From WLMZ01 sp963732585 (GTDB lineage: Bacteria > Actinomycetota > Acidimicrobiia > Acidimicrobiales > Ilumatobacteraceae), in NCBI GenBank assembly GCA_963732585.1, contig CAVSZY010000003.1, positions 186,001 through 250,000 of the forward strand: DNA of 64,000 nt, written 5' to 3'. Numbering within the stretch: position 1 is the stretch's first letter; the number at the start of each line of letters is the position of its first letter. Shown one piece after another: positions 54,786 to 62,887 of the stretch. Below the pieces are notes generated by a model. That model saw only the letters and a program-made list of their open reading frames with translations. It was not told where the DNA came from and did not search any database. The translations under genes and the position numbers were made by a program.

Positions 54786-54814
54786 ACTATCCGCTACGTA
54801 AAAGAAGCAGTCAA
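54786..54814 (-). promoter_or_regulatory. Transfer-operon promoter with operator copy 3 in its spacer
   Basis: On the minus strand TTGACT (54814-54809), a 17-base spacer and GATAGT (54791-54786). The 18-bp site CGCTACGTAAAAGAAGCA (54792-54809) covers the spacer almost exactly, the usual position for repression. Transcription would run into the 75-residue gene and the coupling ATPase. Confidence 0.6.
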
Positions 54815-54941
54815 TACTGCTTGTCGATTCCACAACGCCGACCGGGTAGCCGGCTCGCGGTGGTGAGTCCGCGGCCGGCTAATAGTCATGTCACGCCCGA
54901 GTAGGTGAAGCGACAACGCTGCTTGCGGGGTGGATGCGTCC

Positions 54942-55127
54942 TCACCACTCGCCCGGTGGATTGCGCCTACGCCACAGGAACACCTGAAGGGCGACCACAA
55001 GAAGCGCAATGACGATCAAGGGACTCAGGTTCCGCCGGAAGATATCGAGTGCCGCTTGGATGAGGATGGCGCTGAGGAGGATCGTCGCTGCGAAGGTCAG
55101 AATCCGTAGCGCTGACCTGTTGACCAT
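54942..55127 (-). CDS. Small membrane protein (61 residues)
   Basis: From ATG 55127: two hydrophobic segments ('ILTFAATILLSAILIQAAL' and 'LIVIALLVVALQVFLW') separated by 'DIFRRNLSP', ending in basic residues. Its start overlaps the end of the next upstream gene by ~30 bp. A role in the transfer apparatus is inferred from position. Confidence 0.6.
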   Translation of the reverse strand: MVNRSALRILTFAATILLSAILIQAALDIFRRNLSPLIVIALLVVALQVFLWRRRNPPGEW

Positions 55128-55384
55128 GATCGATCCCACCCGTAGTTCGATGCCGACGACATGCGTTGGCTGTGCGACGAGGCGCAGAGGGCACGGTTTC
55201 GTGCTTCCGTGTCTCTCATGATTTGCTGAACGGTGTTCGTGAGCTGGATCGCCCGCATCTGCTCGACTCGCGCTGCGTGCATGTAGGCCTCAAGGGCCTG
55301 GCGCTCAGCGATCATGTCGCTAACGACCACAGCGATCACGGAAGACACAATCAGCACTGCCGTGAGGGCGAGAAGTATGACCAC
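55097..55384 (-). CDS. Single-pass membrane protein (95 residues)
   Basis: GTG 55384 has GAGGAGGTGAG five bases upstream, a very strong site. The N-terminal 22 residues are a membrane segment ('LLALTAVLIVSSVIAVVVS'), followed by an amphipathic helix ('ERQALEAYMHAARVEQMRAI'). It overlaps the genes on both sides, as in a compact transfer operon. No family is recognised. Confidence 0.6.
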   Translation of the reverse strand: MVILLALTAVLIVSSVIAVVVSDMIAERQALEAYMHAARVEQMRAIQLTNTVQQIMRDTEARNRALCASSHSQRMSSASNYGWDRSWSTGQRYGF

Positions 55385-55559
55385 GTGAACTCACCTCCTC
55401 GTTGCAGGGCGGTAGTTGTTCTGCCCAAGAGCGGACGTCGGGTGGGAGCGCAGCGAGCAGTGCCTCGGCCCGCAGCTGATTGGCCGACGACTCAAGGGTC
55501 GCGGGCGGGCGTGAAACACACCGCGGGCCGACAGGGTCTGACACGTCGTCACCGTGCAC
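55320..55559 (-). CDS. Possible small protein (79 residues) overlapping its neighbour
   Basis: GTG 55559 overlaps the preceding stop by 11 bp. 'LESSANQLRAEALLAALPPD' with 'VRSWAEQLPPCNEEV' reads like genuine helical protein, but the last 20 residues overlap the strong ribosome site and start of the next gene in another frame. A frameshift may hide an earlier true stop. Confidence 0.4.
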   Translation of the reverse strand: MHGDDVSDPVGPRCVSRPPATLESSANQLRAEALLAALPPDVRSWAEQLPPCNEEVSSRGHTSRPHGSADCVFRDRCGR

Positions 55560-55878
55560 CGAGGTAGGCCGCGTACGTCGCGTTGATGGCGCTCACGGCA
55601 CCTCGCAGATTGAGGAGCTGTAGCTCGGCGATCAACGGGTTCTCGTTGACCATCTGGGAGACGACGTGAGACTGCATGCCGAGCCACGTGTTGACCGCCG
55701 ACGATGTGGCCATGACCGTTGCGGTGCGAGCCTGGAACACGTTGGCTCGAAACTGCTCGTGCTGCCAGGCCAGTGCCTGTTGGTTGGTCAGGCGTGCGAC
55801 TTCCCGGGCGTGGCTGCGGCTGGGCAGCGGCACCTCGGGGGCGTACTGGTGTTGGGGTGAAAGCTGATAACTGGCCAC
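55549..55878 (-). CDS. Helical protein (109 residues) of the transfer operon
   Basis: GTG 55878 has GGAGG ten bases upstream and is the first gene after a clear minus-strand promoter (55962-55989). The product is mostly helical ('EVARLTNQQALAWQHEQFRA', 'LLNLRGAVSAINATYAAYLG') without membrane segments. The family is not recognised. Confidence 0.6.
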   Translation of the reverse strand: MASYQLSPQHQYAPEVPLPSRSHAREVARLTNQQALAWQHEQFRANVFQARTATVMATSSAVNTWLGMQSHVVSQMVNENPLIAELQLLNLRGAVSAINATYAAYLGAR

Positions 55879-55961
55879 TTCTGGCTACCTCCATCGGTTT
55901 GGGTTGGTTGAGCGCTCACGCAACGGCGTTCCAGTTCCAGGTGTGGAGCGATTCGGTAGCC

Positions 55962-55989
55962 ATACTAGTAAGGTTCCTGAATCTGTCAA
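55962..55989 (-). promoter_or_regulatory. Strong sigma-70-type promoter (minus strand)
   Basis: TTGACA (55989-55984), a 16-base spacer and TAGTAT (55967-55962) upstream of the 109-residue gene. No operator copy overlaps it. Confidence 0.55.
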
Positions 55990-56039
55990 CCCTCAGTTCC
56001 TGTCGCACTGGTTGTTGGGGTCAGGGTAGAGTGTCAGCC

Positions 56040-56675
56040 ATGGACACCTGGTACGACCTCGATCCCAAGCTCAAGGCCGCTCAGAAGCGCCTTGAGGACA
56101 TGAACGGGGAGCATGCAGCGTGGGTTGCGTGGGATCGTGCGAGCCCTGCTCCCTACGCCACCCCTGGATACGACAGTGAGTTGATGCGCCGTATCTCGCA
56201 GAAGTCTGACTGGGACCGAACCATCAAGGCTGCGGAGCAGGCCGTTGCGGACGCACGGGAGGACGTGCGACAAGCTCTGCACGACCGTCTCGCCAACCTC
56301 ATCGGCAGCCAGGAGTCCAGCGACTGGCTGGCGGCCCTGCTGAGCCTTCACGTGCTGTCGGACGAGCACACGAGAACCATCGTCACTGAGACAGCCTCCA
56401 CGTTGGCTCGGGAGGCTGACGGCGTCACTGCTGAGGGCAAGGCAATCGTCGACTTCGCTCTTCTGTCTTCGGTAGCCGTGTCAGCGGCTCGAATCCTCGA
56501 CATTCTCGATCTACCGATGAAGCGGATCGTCTTCAAGCTGAGAGCAAACAATGGTCTCGACTGGGAGACCATTGCAGGGTTCTTGGGGATAAGTAAGAGT
56601 GCTGCGCATCAAAGGTACAGCGGATACATCAAGGAACGAATTGCCAAAGTTGCATTGAGCGCGGACGAAGAATGA
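56040..56675 (+). CDS. HTH protein with helical N-terminus (211 residues)
   Basis: Begins at ATG 56040, divergent from the transfer operon. The first ~90 residues form charged helices ('DPKLKAAQKRLEDMNGEHAA', 'TIKAAEQAVADAREDVRQAL'). The end is a helix-turn-helix: 'NGLDWETIAGFLGISKSAAH' then 'QRYSGYI'. This resembles sigma-70 region-4-like HTHs, so it may be a regulator of the element. No family name can be given. Confidence 0.65.
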   Translation: MDTWYDLDPKLKAAQKRLEDMNGEHAAWVAWDRASPAPYATPGYDSELMRRISQKSDWDRTIKAAEQAVADAREDVRQALHDRLANLIGSQESSDWLAALLSLHVLSDEHTRTIVTETASTLAREADGVTAEGKAIVDFALLSSVAVSAARILDILDLPMKRIVFKLRANNGLDWETIAGFLGISKSAAHQRYSGYIKERIAKVALSADEE

Positions 56676-56913
56676 GAAAAGCCGAGAGAGTCAGGGGAGC
56701 GGTTGAGCGAGGGATGGAGGTACCTCGCTCGATTGCTACAACCCTGACACCTCTCGGCACGCTTGCCTAGGCTTTCGGCCATAGAACGCACGGAGCTGGA
56801 ACCCTCCGTGAGTCGATTCGACAGAGCTACCACCCTCCGTCAAATCACCTAGTGATTCCGGAGGGGAGGCCCTTCAAGACTCACGAACCTGGGTTCGCGC
56901 AGTCGATATTATC
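56676..56913. other. Non-coding region with short repeats
   Basis: Holds two direct copies of ACCCTCCGT about 35 bp apart and the left arm of the inverted repeat TATTATC (56907-56913)/GATAATA (56927-56933). No convincing gene is seen. The repeats could be regulator sites. Confidence 0.4.
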
Positions 56914-57212
56914 TCACATAGCAGGCGATAATACAATCGCGGCGAGGCGCTGAACTTCGTCCATGTTCAATGCGCATTTGCGCACAACATCCAGTTGCAG
57001 TGATCGTAGATGGCGAAAATCCAGTCCACCGTCCGGTATTTAGCGATGATCGTCGGATTGAGGTGGTGATGAGTCGAGAAGCCCTTCACGAGCTTCCTGT
57101 TCAGGCTCTTCAGCTCATACTCCCGGCCGAAGGCGTCACGGGCGTCGTTACCCTCTCGACCGGGTAGGTTCTCCAAGCCGAGCACGGCCAGTACCTGGAA
57201 CAGCTTCCGAAG
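56914..57212 (-). pseudogene. PvuII-like type II restriction endonuclease, truncated
   Basis: The core of a PvuII-type enzyme is unmistakable: 'LRKLFQVLAVLGLENLPGRE', 'GNDARDAFGREYELKSLNRK', 'LVKGFSTHHHLNPTIIAKYR' and 'TVDWIFAIYDH'. The catalytic Asp (GND), Glu-x-Lys (ELK) and the His of FSTHHH are all kept. The first ~45 residues of the family are missing: the frame meets the kinase stop codon instead. Near 57000 the frame shifts to 'QLDVVRKCALNMDEVQRL' and ends early at 56914. Full-length PvuII is 157 residues. The gene follows the kinase gene on the same strand. Confidence 0.8.
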
Positions 57213-57224
57213 AGGGCACGTGCG

Positions 57225-58509
57225 TTAGCTCCGTCGCCAGTTGTTCGATGGTCGTTCCGGCATCGTGCTCGGGTGCTGCAGCGCACCCGTTGACGCCTGA
57301 GCGAGCCACGCCGCCCAACGATCGATGAACTCGTCGAGCTCGCCGATCACCAATGGCGTGAACGGCCACGCCGCCTGATACTCGGCCATTCCGTTCCACA
57401 GTGCTTTGGCGGCTGCCTCGCCAGGATCGAGAGCGAACGGCTCCGCGCTAGTGCTGCGCGCCATGAGCGCACTGATCATGAAGGAGACCTCGAACCAGCC
57501 AAACGCCCCCTGTTCAAACGGGTCGCAGAACCAGAGCGAGTGCGAGCGCCCGGCGTACCCGTGGTAGTTCTGCGGCAACTTCAACGTCAGCGATGCCTGA
57601 GCAACAACCTCAAAGGCCGGTGCCTCCCACTGCCAGGGATCGGCGCCGGTCGCACTTGGATCGGTGAGCGTGAGCGATGCCGTACCCAGCTCAATCATCC
57701 ACTGCGATCCTCTGCCACGGCTGGTGCGAGCGGCAGATGCTGCGTCGGTGATGGAACCGCTCAGCTCCTGTGCGATCTGCTCGAAGCTGCGCCGCGCCGC
57801 CACGAGTAGGTCTGCACGGCGTTCGCCTTCCGTCTGAGCGATCGACGCCTGGCGTGACTGCTCGGCCCGTCGACTTACCTCGGCACTATTGGCGTCACGA
57901 AGGTGGGCGAGACCGGGTGACGCAGGCAGTGATGCCCAGCGTTCGAGACGTGCCGCTACGTTGGCTGCTGTCGGTCTGGCACCGTCAGCCTTGTAGAGAC
58001 ATTCGTCCACCAGTGCGGCGAGCGCCGACCCAACTCCGCTGAGCCGGGCGGGATCGTCGTGCAAATGTTGGTGTCGGAAGTCTTCCGTCGACGGTCCAAC
58101 GAACGGCCGACCACCAGTGAGCATCTCGTAGGCCATAATCCCAACGCTGTACACATCGGCAGCGGCAGTTGCGCGCTCTGATCGCCACCGCTCGGGCGCT
58201 GCGTACGCCGGTGTCAGCGCGAACTTCTGGGTGTCGGGTGCGGTCGTCGCCTCGGTATAGCGGGAGATCCCGAAGTCGGCGAGACACCACGCGTCGTTGA
58301 GCAGCAGGATGTTCTCCGGCTTGATGTCGCGGTGCACGACCCGCCCGTCTAGGTCAGTCAGTGCAGTCACGATGTCTCTCAGAATCGCCGCGACTTCATC
58401 GACTTGAAGAAGGCCAGCGTCGAGATGCTTTCGTAGCGTCCTCGACGCCAGCGGCATGACCAGCACCCATTCGGTGTCGGTCTCGCCGCTGTCGATGATC
58501 GGAACCACG
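57225..58509 (-). pseudogene. Ser/Thr protein kinase, C-terminal part (split by a transposon)
   Basis: Reading from the transposon edge: 'VVPIIDSGETDTEWVLVMPL', catalytic loop 'VVHRDIKPENILLLN', 'CLADFGISRYTEA', 'TPAYAAPERWRSERATAAAD' and 'VYSVGIMAYEMLTGGRPF'. These are Hanks-type kinase subdomains V-XI. About 230 residues follow the kinase domain; they hold a coiled segment ('RRAEQSRQASIAQTEGERRA') and a domain I do not recognise ('PQNYHGYAGRSHSLWFCDPF'). The N-lobe lies at 61558-61741 beyond the transposon. Joined without the insertion it would be a 487-residue cytoplasmic kinase without membrane anchor. Confidence 0.9.
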
Positions 58510-58570
58510 TGTTGCCGGACATCTTGGGTGAGGATGGCTGCGTCATCTTGGCTGAGGACTGCTGACGGGT

Positions 58571-59386
58571 TCAGTCGGCGGTGATTTCGGTGATGGCGGC
58601 TCGTGCTGAGGATTCGTCGACGATGGCTTTCTTGGTGGCGTAGGCGGCGATGAGGGCTTGGACGGCGAGGTTGTTGATCGCTCGGGGTAGTCCTCGGGAG
58701 ACTTGGTGGATCAGCCCGATGGCGTCGTCGGAGAATAGGGTGTCGGCTCGGCCGGCGAGTTTGAGGTGGTGAGCGATGTAGCTGCCGGTCTCGGTGGGGG
58801 TGAGGGGTGGCATGGCGTAGCGCAGCGCGATGCGTTGATCGAGCGCGGCGAACATGCCGAGCTTGATGCGTCGGCGTAGTGTCGGTTGGCCGACGAGCAG
58901 ACACACGAACGGGGATTTCGAATCGAGCTCGCTGTTGGTCAGGAGACGGATCTCTTCGAGTTGGTCGGGGGTGAGGAGGTGGGCTTCGTCGATCGCGACG
59001 ACGACGCGTTTGCCTCGTTCGTTCTCTTCGGCGGCGAGCAGGTCAACGGTTTGTGGGATGAGTGATGCTTTGTGGAATCGGGGGACACCACCGAGGGCGG
59101 TGACGATGCCGTGGTAGATCCCGCGGGCTCCGATGGCGGGGTTGCCGAGGTAGATCAGCGTTGCTCGACTGTTGTCGAGTGCGCTGGTGGCGGCACGTGT
59201 CGCCACCGTTTTCCCGGAACCGACCTCACCGGTGATGACGCCAAGGGCTCGTTCTTGGATGCACCAGCCGATCCGGGCGACGGCTTCGTTGTGGCCGGTG
59301 GAGCGGTGCAGCATTTGCGGGGCGAGGTCTCTGCCGAATGGCATGCGGGCGAACCCGTAGTGGGCTTGCAGGAGTTCGATGCTCAC
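58571..59386 (-). CDS. Transposition AAA+ ATPase (ExeA/TniB-like)
   Basis: A 271-residue AAA+ protein: 'HYGFARMPFGRDL', Walker A 'GVITGEVGSGKTVATRAA', Walker B 'KRVVVAIDEAHLLT', 'LLVGQPTLRRRI' and the sensor-2 region 'IHQVSRGLPRAINNLAVQAL'. It resembles the ATPase partners (TniB, MuB, IstB/ExeA) that choose the target and activate the DDE transposase. Start and transposase stop overlap by 4 bp. Confidence 0.9.
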   Translation of the reverse strand: MSIELLQAHYGFARMPFGRDLAPQMLHRSTGHNEAVARIGWCIQERALGVITGEVGSGKTVATRAATSALDNSRATLIYLGNPAIGARGIYHGIVTALGGVPRFHKASLIPQTVDLLAAEENERGKRVVVAIDEAHLLTPDQLEEIRLLTNSELDSKSPFVCLLVGQPTLRRRIKLGMFAALDQRIALRYAMPPLTPTETGSYIAHHLKLAGRADTLFSDDAIGLIHQVSRGLPRAINNLAVQALIAAYATKKAIVDESSARAAITEITAD

Positions 59387-60753
59387 AGTGCCTCACCGCC
59401 ATCGACGGGGATCTGCATCTGGTCGGCGAGTTGGGTCGGGTCGGTCGTCACGGTCAGGGCGCGGTAATCGATGGTCGGGGTGAGACGGGTGAGTTCGCTG
59501 TTGTGGCGGTCGGCGACGAGGTTGAGGTAGTTGATTCCCGTCGCCGGGCGCACGGTGTCGGGGTCGGGTTTGACCATCGGGTGGCGGGTGTGCCGCCCGA
59601 TGATCTGGGGGACACCGTGGCCCATCGGGCGGTTCTGGTAGCGGATCTCGATCTGGGTGAGATCGAACGGATCGAACACGACCTCGACCTTGCGGCCGAC
59701 CAGCGCGCCGTCGACTTCGAAGGTGTTGCCGTGCAGGCTGACGGTGGCGGTCTTGGTGACGGTGCGGGTCTCGGACCATAGGAACGCCTCACGTAACCGG
59801 TCCGGGTGCGGGATCATGAACGGACCACCAGCCAGGTATCGGTCGATCGGTGCCTGGCCGGTCTCGGAATGGGTGCGGTGGTGATAGACGGTCTCGACCC
59901 ACACGACGAACAGACGGTTCAACTCATCGAAATCGGCGGGCGGGTTGACCGAGATCTCAACGAGGAACTGTTCTCGGACGGTGCGGAAGAACCGTTCGAT
60001 CTTCCCTCGGCCTTCGGGACGTCCGGGTCTCGAGTGAATGAGGCGGATGCCGAGCACCGCGCAGGTGCGCAGCAACGGCGCCGACACATACGCAGAGCCG
60101 TTGTCGACGTAGATCGATTTCGGGATCCCGCGGGCGCCGAGCCCATGACGCAATGCTGCTTCGAGCCGGACGGTGTCCTCCGAAACACCCCACCGGAATC
60201 CGGGTAACGCCCGGGAGTGGTCATCCAAGAAGGCGAACAGGAACGCTTTGCGGGCACCGATGATCGGGCCATGCAATGCGTCACCGGTCCACCGGTCATT
60301 CGAAGCAGCGGCTTCGAACCGGCCGAACACCGCCGGCGGTGTGCCATCGGGGTGGACGTTCAACCCGCGGCGAGCGAACTCACGCTGGATCGTGCGCGCC
60401 GATGGTGACCAGCCGTTGGACACGGTGATGATCTCGCCGATCTGCGCCGCGGTCCGTTTCGGTGCTTCCAACTTCAACTTCACGGCGAGTTCCAACACCG
60501 AAACCGCGGTGAACGGTGCTGCGGTGCGTGTCTGGGGGAACAAGGCGTCGAACCCTCCGGTCTGCCACGCCCTGATCCACCGGTCCACTGACGAACGCCC
60601 AACACGGACACGTTCACCGCCTGGACCGTGATGTTCGCGACCAGCGAGTTCCCGCACGAGCACACCGCGTTCGGCATGCGGGATCGCCGGGTCGGCAGCC
60701 TCACGGATCAACGAATAGCGGAACAGGGCGACATCACGACGACGATCGCTCAT
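59383..60753 (-). CDS. DDE (rve-type) transposase, Mu/TniA-like
   Basis: A 456-residue transposase. N-terminal HTH units ('RVGRSSVDRWIRAWQTGGFD', 'SARTIQREFARRGL') precede an integrase core with Asp in 'NDRWTGDALHG', Asp in 'SIYVDNGSAYVS' and Glu in 'PEGRGKIERFFRTVREQ'. A Mu-type C-terminal beta-barrel follows ('VSLHGNTFEVDGALVGRKVE'). Gene order with the ATPase matches TniA-TniB systems, and the 5-bp target duplication agrees. Confidence 0.93.
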   Translation of the reverse strand: MSDRRRDVALFRYSLIREAADPAIPHAERGVLVRELAGREHHGPGGERVRVGRSSVDRWIRAWQTGGFDALFPQTRTAAPFTAVSVLELAVKLKLEAPKRTAAQIGEIITVSNGWSPSARTIQREFARRGLNVHPDGTPPAVFGRFEAAASNDRWTGDALHGPIIGARKAFLFAFLDDHSRALPGFRWGVSEDTVRLEAALRHGLGARGIPKSIYVDNGSAYVSAPLLRTCAVLGIRLIHSRPGRPEGRGKIERFFRTVREQFLVEISVNPPADFDELNRLFVVWVETVYHHRTHSETGQAPIDRYLAGGPFMIPHPDRLREAFLWSETRTVTKTATVSLHGNTFEVDGALVGRKVEVVFDPFDLTQIEIRYQNRPMGHGVPQIIGRHTRHPMVKPDPDTVRPATGINYLNLVADRHNSELTRLTPTIDYRALTVTTDPTQLADQMQIPVDGGEAL

Positions 60754-60812
60754 CAGGGCCTCTTTCAGGGTCGACTGCCGCCGGGTTTCGGCGACGGGTT
60801 GACGATCTCAAA

Positions 60813-61400
60813 TCAGCGAGCGGCCGCCCAGGGGCAACCCGTGTTGCACAACAACCGGCCCCGAGACGCCCGAACCGTGAACTGCCACGGCGGCAACGGC
60901 CCGAACCGCAACACCCCCGCACGAGCCGCGACAGCGATCGCTTCGACCGCGTCACCCACCGCCGTGCCGGTCGGGTCGATCGGCACGAGCACCGGATCCA
61001 GATCATGAGCGAGCACCGTGAACCACACCCGGATCGCCTCAGCCCACGACGAGAACCGCCGCAACCAGCCGCGCACCGTCGCCGCGGGCACCCCCAACCG
61101 CTCGGCGGCACGCCGATGACCGTCACCACCAGCCTTGGCCACCAACGCCGCGCCGATCACCCCCACCTCGTCGCGCCGTCTGACCAGCGAATCCTGCGCA
61201 ACCAGCACATGCGTACGTCGGCACACCGAACATCGGCCACGACGAGGCTGCCGCCACACCTCCACAGACTCAGCGCAACGCAACACCCGCCGTCGAGCAG
61301 ACCCCCACGGCCGCACGCTGCCCGAACAATCCGGGCAGTCGAACTCGCCAGCAACCAGCCCACGCTCGACTTCGAGCGGATCGATACCTACGATGATCAT
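60813..61400 (-). CDS. DUF6431 protein (zinc-ribbon plus HTH) of the transposon
   Basis: A 195-residue protein. The N-terminal zinc ribbon uses 'DCPDCSG' and 'RCSVCRRTHV'; a helix-turn-helix follows ('HRRAAERLGVPAATVRGWLR'). Its C-terminal part is uncharacterised. In actinobacteria such genes accompany ExeA-like and DDE transposase genes. It might recognise the ends or the target; this is inference. Confidence 0.8.
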   Translation of the reverse strand: MIIVGIDPLEVERGLVAGEFDCPDCSGSVRPWGSARRRVLRCAESVEVWRQPRRGRCSVCRRTHVLVAQDSLVRRRDEVGVIGAALVAKAGGDGHRRAAERLGVPAATVRGWLRRFSSWAEAIRVWFTVLAHDLDPVLVPIDPTGTAVGDAVEAIAVAARAGVLRFGPLPPWQFTVRASRGRLLCNTGCPWAAAR

Positions 61401-61557
61401 CAGTGCCTCCGGGCGCCCAAAGGGCCCTCCCGTTCACTGCCAGGTGAATCAACGGGAGGGTCCTTGCGCGACCAGTCTCACCGCCACCACCCCAACCATC
61501 CTCACCACACCTGTCACCAACCAGCCCCACCATCCTCAACGAACCTGGCGCTCTACA

Positions 61558-61741
61558 CCACGTTGCGAACATCGGTTAAGTCTGCGAACAGCATCTCCCG
61601 CTCGGCTCCAGGCGACTTGGGCACGAACTTGATGGCTGCAACGGTGCTGCCGGACTTCGCCTTGACGACGCGGCCGAACCCACCGCTCCCTAGGGCGGCG
61701 CCCAGCTCCCACGTCTTGTCAGCCAGCTTCAGCTTGGCCAT
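61558..61741 (-). pseudogene. Ser/Thr protein kinase, N-terminal lobe (other half of the split gene)
   Basis: ATG 61741 begins 'MAKLKLADKTWELGAALGSG', with the nucleotide loop 'GSGGFGRVVKAKSG' and the ATP Lys in 'VAAIKFVPK'. It reads to 'LFADLTDVRNVV' and then hits a TAG supplied by the transposon end. Joining 61558 to 58504 gives 'DVRNVVPIIDS' in frame. Confidence 0.9.
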
Positions 61742-62053
61742 GGGTGTCTGTTCCTATCTCCAGTTCAGTGTACCACGGGGCACGAACAGACGTTCGACAA
61801 ACGCCCCCACGGTCTGTCGGTCCGCGGGGGCGCCGCTCCATTCGCCAAGTTTGAACGAAGGGTGTGACGGCCCGGAGGACGGTGAGGGCCATCTCGGTCT
61901 GGAACGACCGTTGCACCCTTCGGGTACCGTCACCAGGAGACCCTCCGTCTGGGCTTGCAGCAGACCCGCTACCAGCGCAAATGTTTCCAACGGACCGGTT
62001 CCGGACGGGGTAAGGTCTCAGGGAATGACATGGATGTAACTTTGGAGAGGTCG
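61742..62053. promoter_or_regulatory. Structured divergent promoter region between the kinase and ParB-like genes
   Basis: 312 bp without a gene. It contains a GC-rich hairpin CGCCCCC (61802-61808)/GGGGGCG (61826-61832) and a perfect 9-bp inverted repeat CGAAGGGTG (61856-61864)/CACCCTTCG (61914-61922) enclosing further GGCCC/GGGCC pairs. Located beside two ParB-like genes it could be a centromere-like or regulatory site. Confidence 0.45.
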
Positions 62054-62887
62054 ATGGAACGGAAGCAGCAGAAGACGAGCGGTGAGCCGAGATCGAAGGT
62101 TCGTGCGCCCGCCGTCCAGGAGCTGCCCGTTGAGCGCATCCGACCGGAGGCCGGTCTCGGTCGTAAGCGCGACCGCGCCGGACACGACGAGCTCTGTCAG
62201 TCGATCGCCCAGTTCGGCGTGCTGACACCAGTTACGGTCCGGCCGGCTCCCGATGGCTCCGGTGACTTTCTCCTCGTCAAGGGTCAAGGTCGCACGCTCG
62301 CGTGCCGCCGACTAGGGCTCGCAACCGTGCCAGCAATCGTCGTCGGTGAGGCCTTCAGCGACGCCGACAAGGTGCAGCAGTTCTTGGTCGAGAACGTCGC
62401 TCGTACAAAGATGCGACCGATCGACCGAGCGCTGCTCGTCAGCAATGCTCGGTCGGGTGGCCAGGAGACCGCCACGGTCGCACGGCGGTTCGGCGTCTCA
62501 GCCGTCACAGTGCGCAGGCTGGAAGCGCAGTTGGACGGTGCGACAAACGGCGAGATCGCCGCGCTCAGGGATGGCGACCTCAACCTTGCCGTGCATGCGG
62601 TGATCGCCCGTTTCGTGCCCTCTGATGAACGGGAGGATGCCATCCGTGCCGTCTCCGGGAGTGGGTTGAAGTCGGGGCAGTTGAGCACACTGTTCACGGC
62701 CCTCGGTTGGCCGAGACTCGTCGAGATGGAACCGGCCGCTCGGGTCAGCCGACTGGCGTTGCTCCGATGGGCATGCAATGTGCTGCGCACGTCGGGACAG
62801 GATGCAATGCGCGACCGTCTGCGGCACCTCGCCGAGCAGCTACCCGTACGTCTGGATACCTACGACGCGGCGGAGGCCTCGGCGTGA
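62054..62887 (+). CDS. ParB/Spo0J-like protein
   Basis: A 277-residue protein. The ParB N-terminal domain begins 'VQELPVERIRPEAG', with 'HDELCQSIAQFGVLTPVTVR' and the nucleotide-box equivalent 'LVKGQGRTLACRRLGLATVP'. The HTH is 'TATVARRFGVSAVTVRRLEA'. ATG 62054 follows GGAGAGG; an in-frame ATG at 62030 is less well placed. No ParA is seen beside it. It overlaps the second ParB-like gene (GTGA). A role in DNA maintenance or regulation of the element is inferred. Confidence 0.85.
   Translation: MERKQQKTSGEPRSKVRAPAVQELPVERIRPEAGLGRKRDRAGHDELCQSIAQFGVLTPVTVRPAPDGSGDFLLVKGQGRTLACRRLGLATVPAIVVGEAFSDADKVQQFLVENVARTKMRPIDRALLVSNARSGGQETATVARRFGVSAVTVRRLEAQLDGATNGEIAALRDGDLNLAVHAVIARFVPSDEREDAIRAVSGSGLKSGQLSTLFTALGWPRLVEMEPAARVSRLALLRWACNVLRTSGQDAMRDRLRHLAEQLPVRLDTYDAAEASA

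Larger units (their letters stand above)
58510..61557. mobile_element. Three-gene Tn5053/Tn7-like transposon (3048 bp) inserted in the kinase gene
   Basis: It begins TGT and ends ACA and is flanked by the 5-bp duplication CCACG (58505-58509 and 61558-61562). In each end TGAGGATGG starts 19 bases inside (left TGTTGCCGGACATC..., right TGTAGAGCGCCAGG... read inward), and further TGAGG(A)-type repeats follow, as in transposons with several transposase-binding sites per end. It carries an ATPase, a DDE transposase and a DUF6431 protein, all on the minus strand. Confidence 0.88.

Noticed and set aside
56676..57212. Search for a CRISPR array among the short repeats
   Set aside because: Repeats are 9 bp or less with irregular spacing; no repeat-spacer pattern is present anywhere in the window.
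50200..57212. Firm assignment of the 50.2-kb methyltransferase and the endonuclease fragment as one PvuII-type system
   Set aside because: The genes are 6 kb apart in different operons and the methyltransferase specificity cannot be read from sequence; kept only as a possibility.
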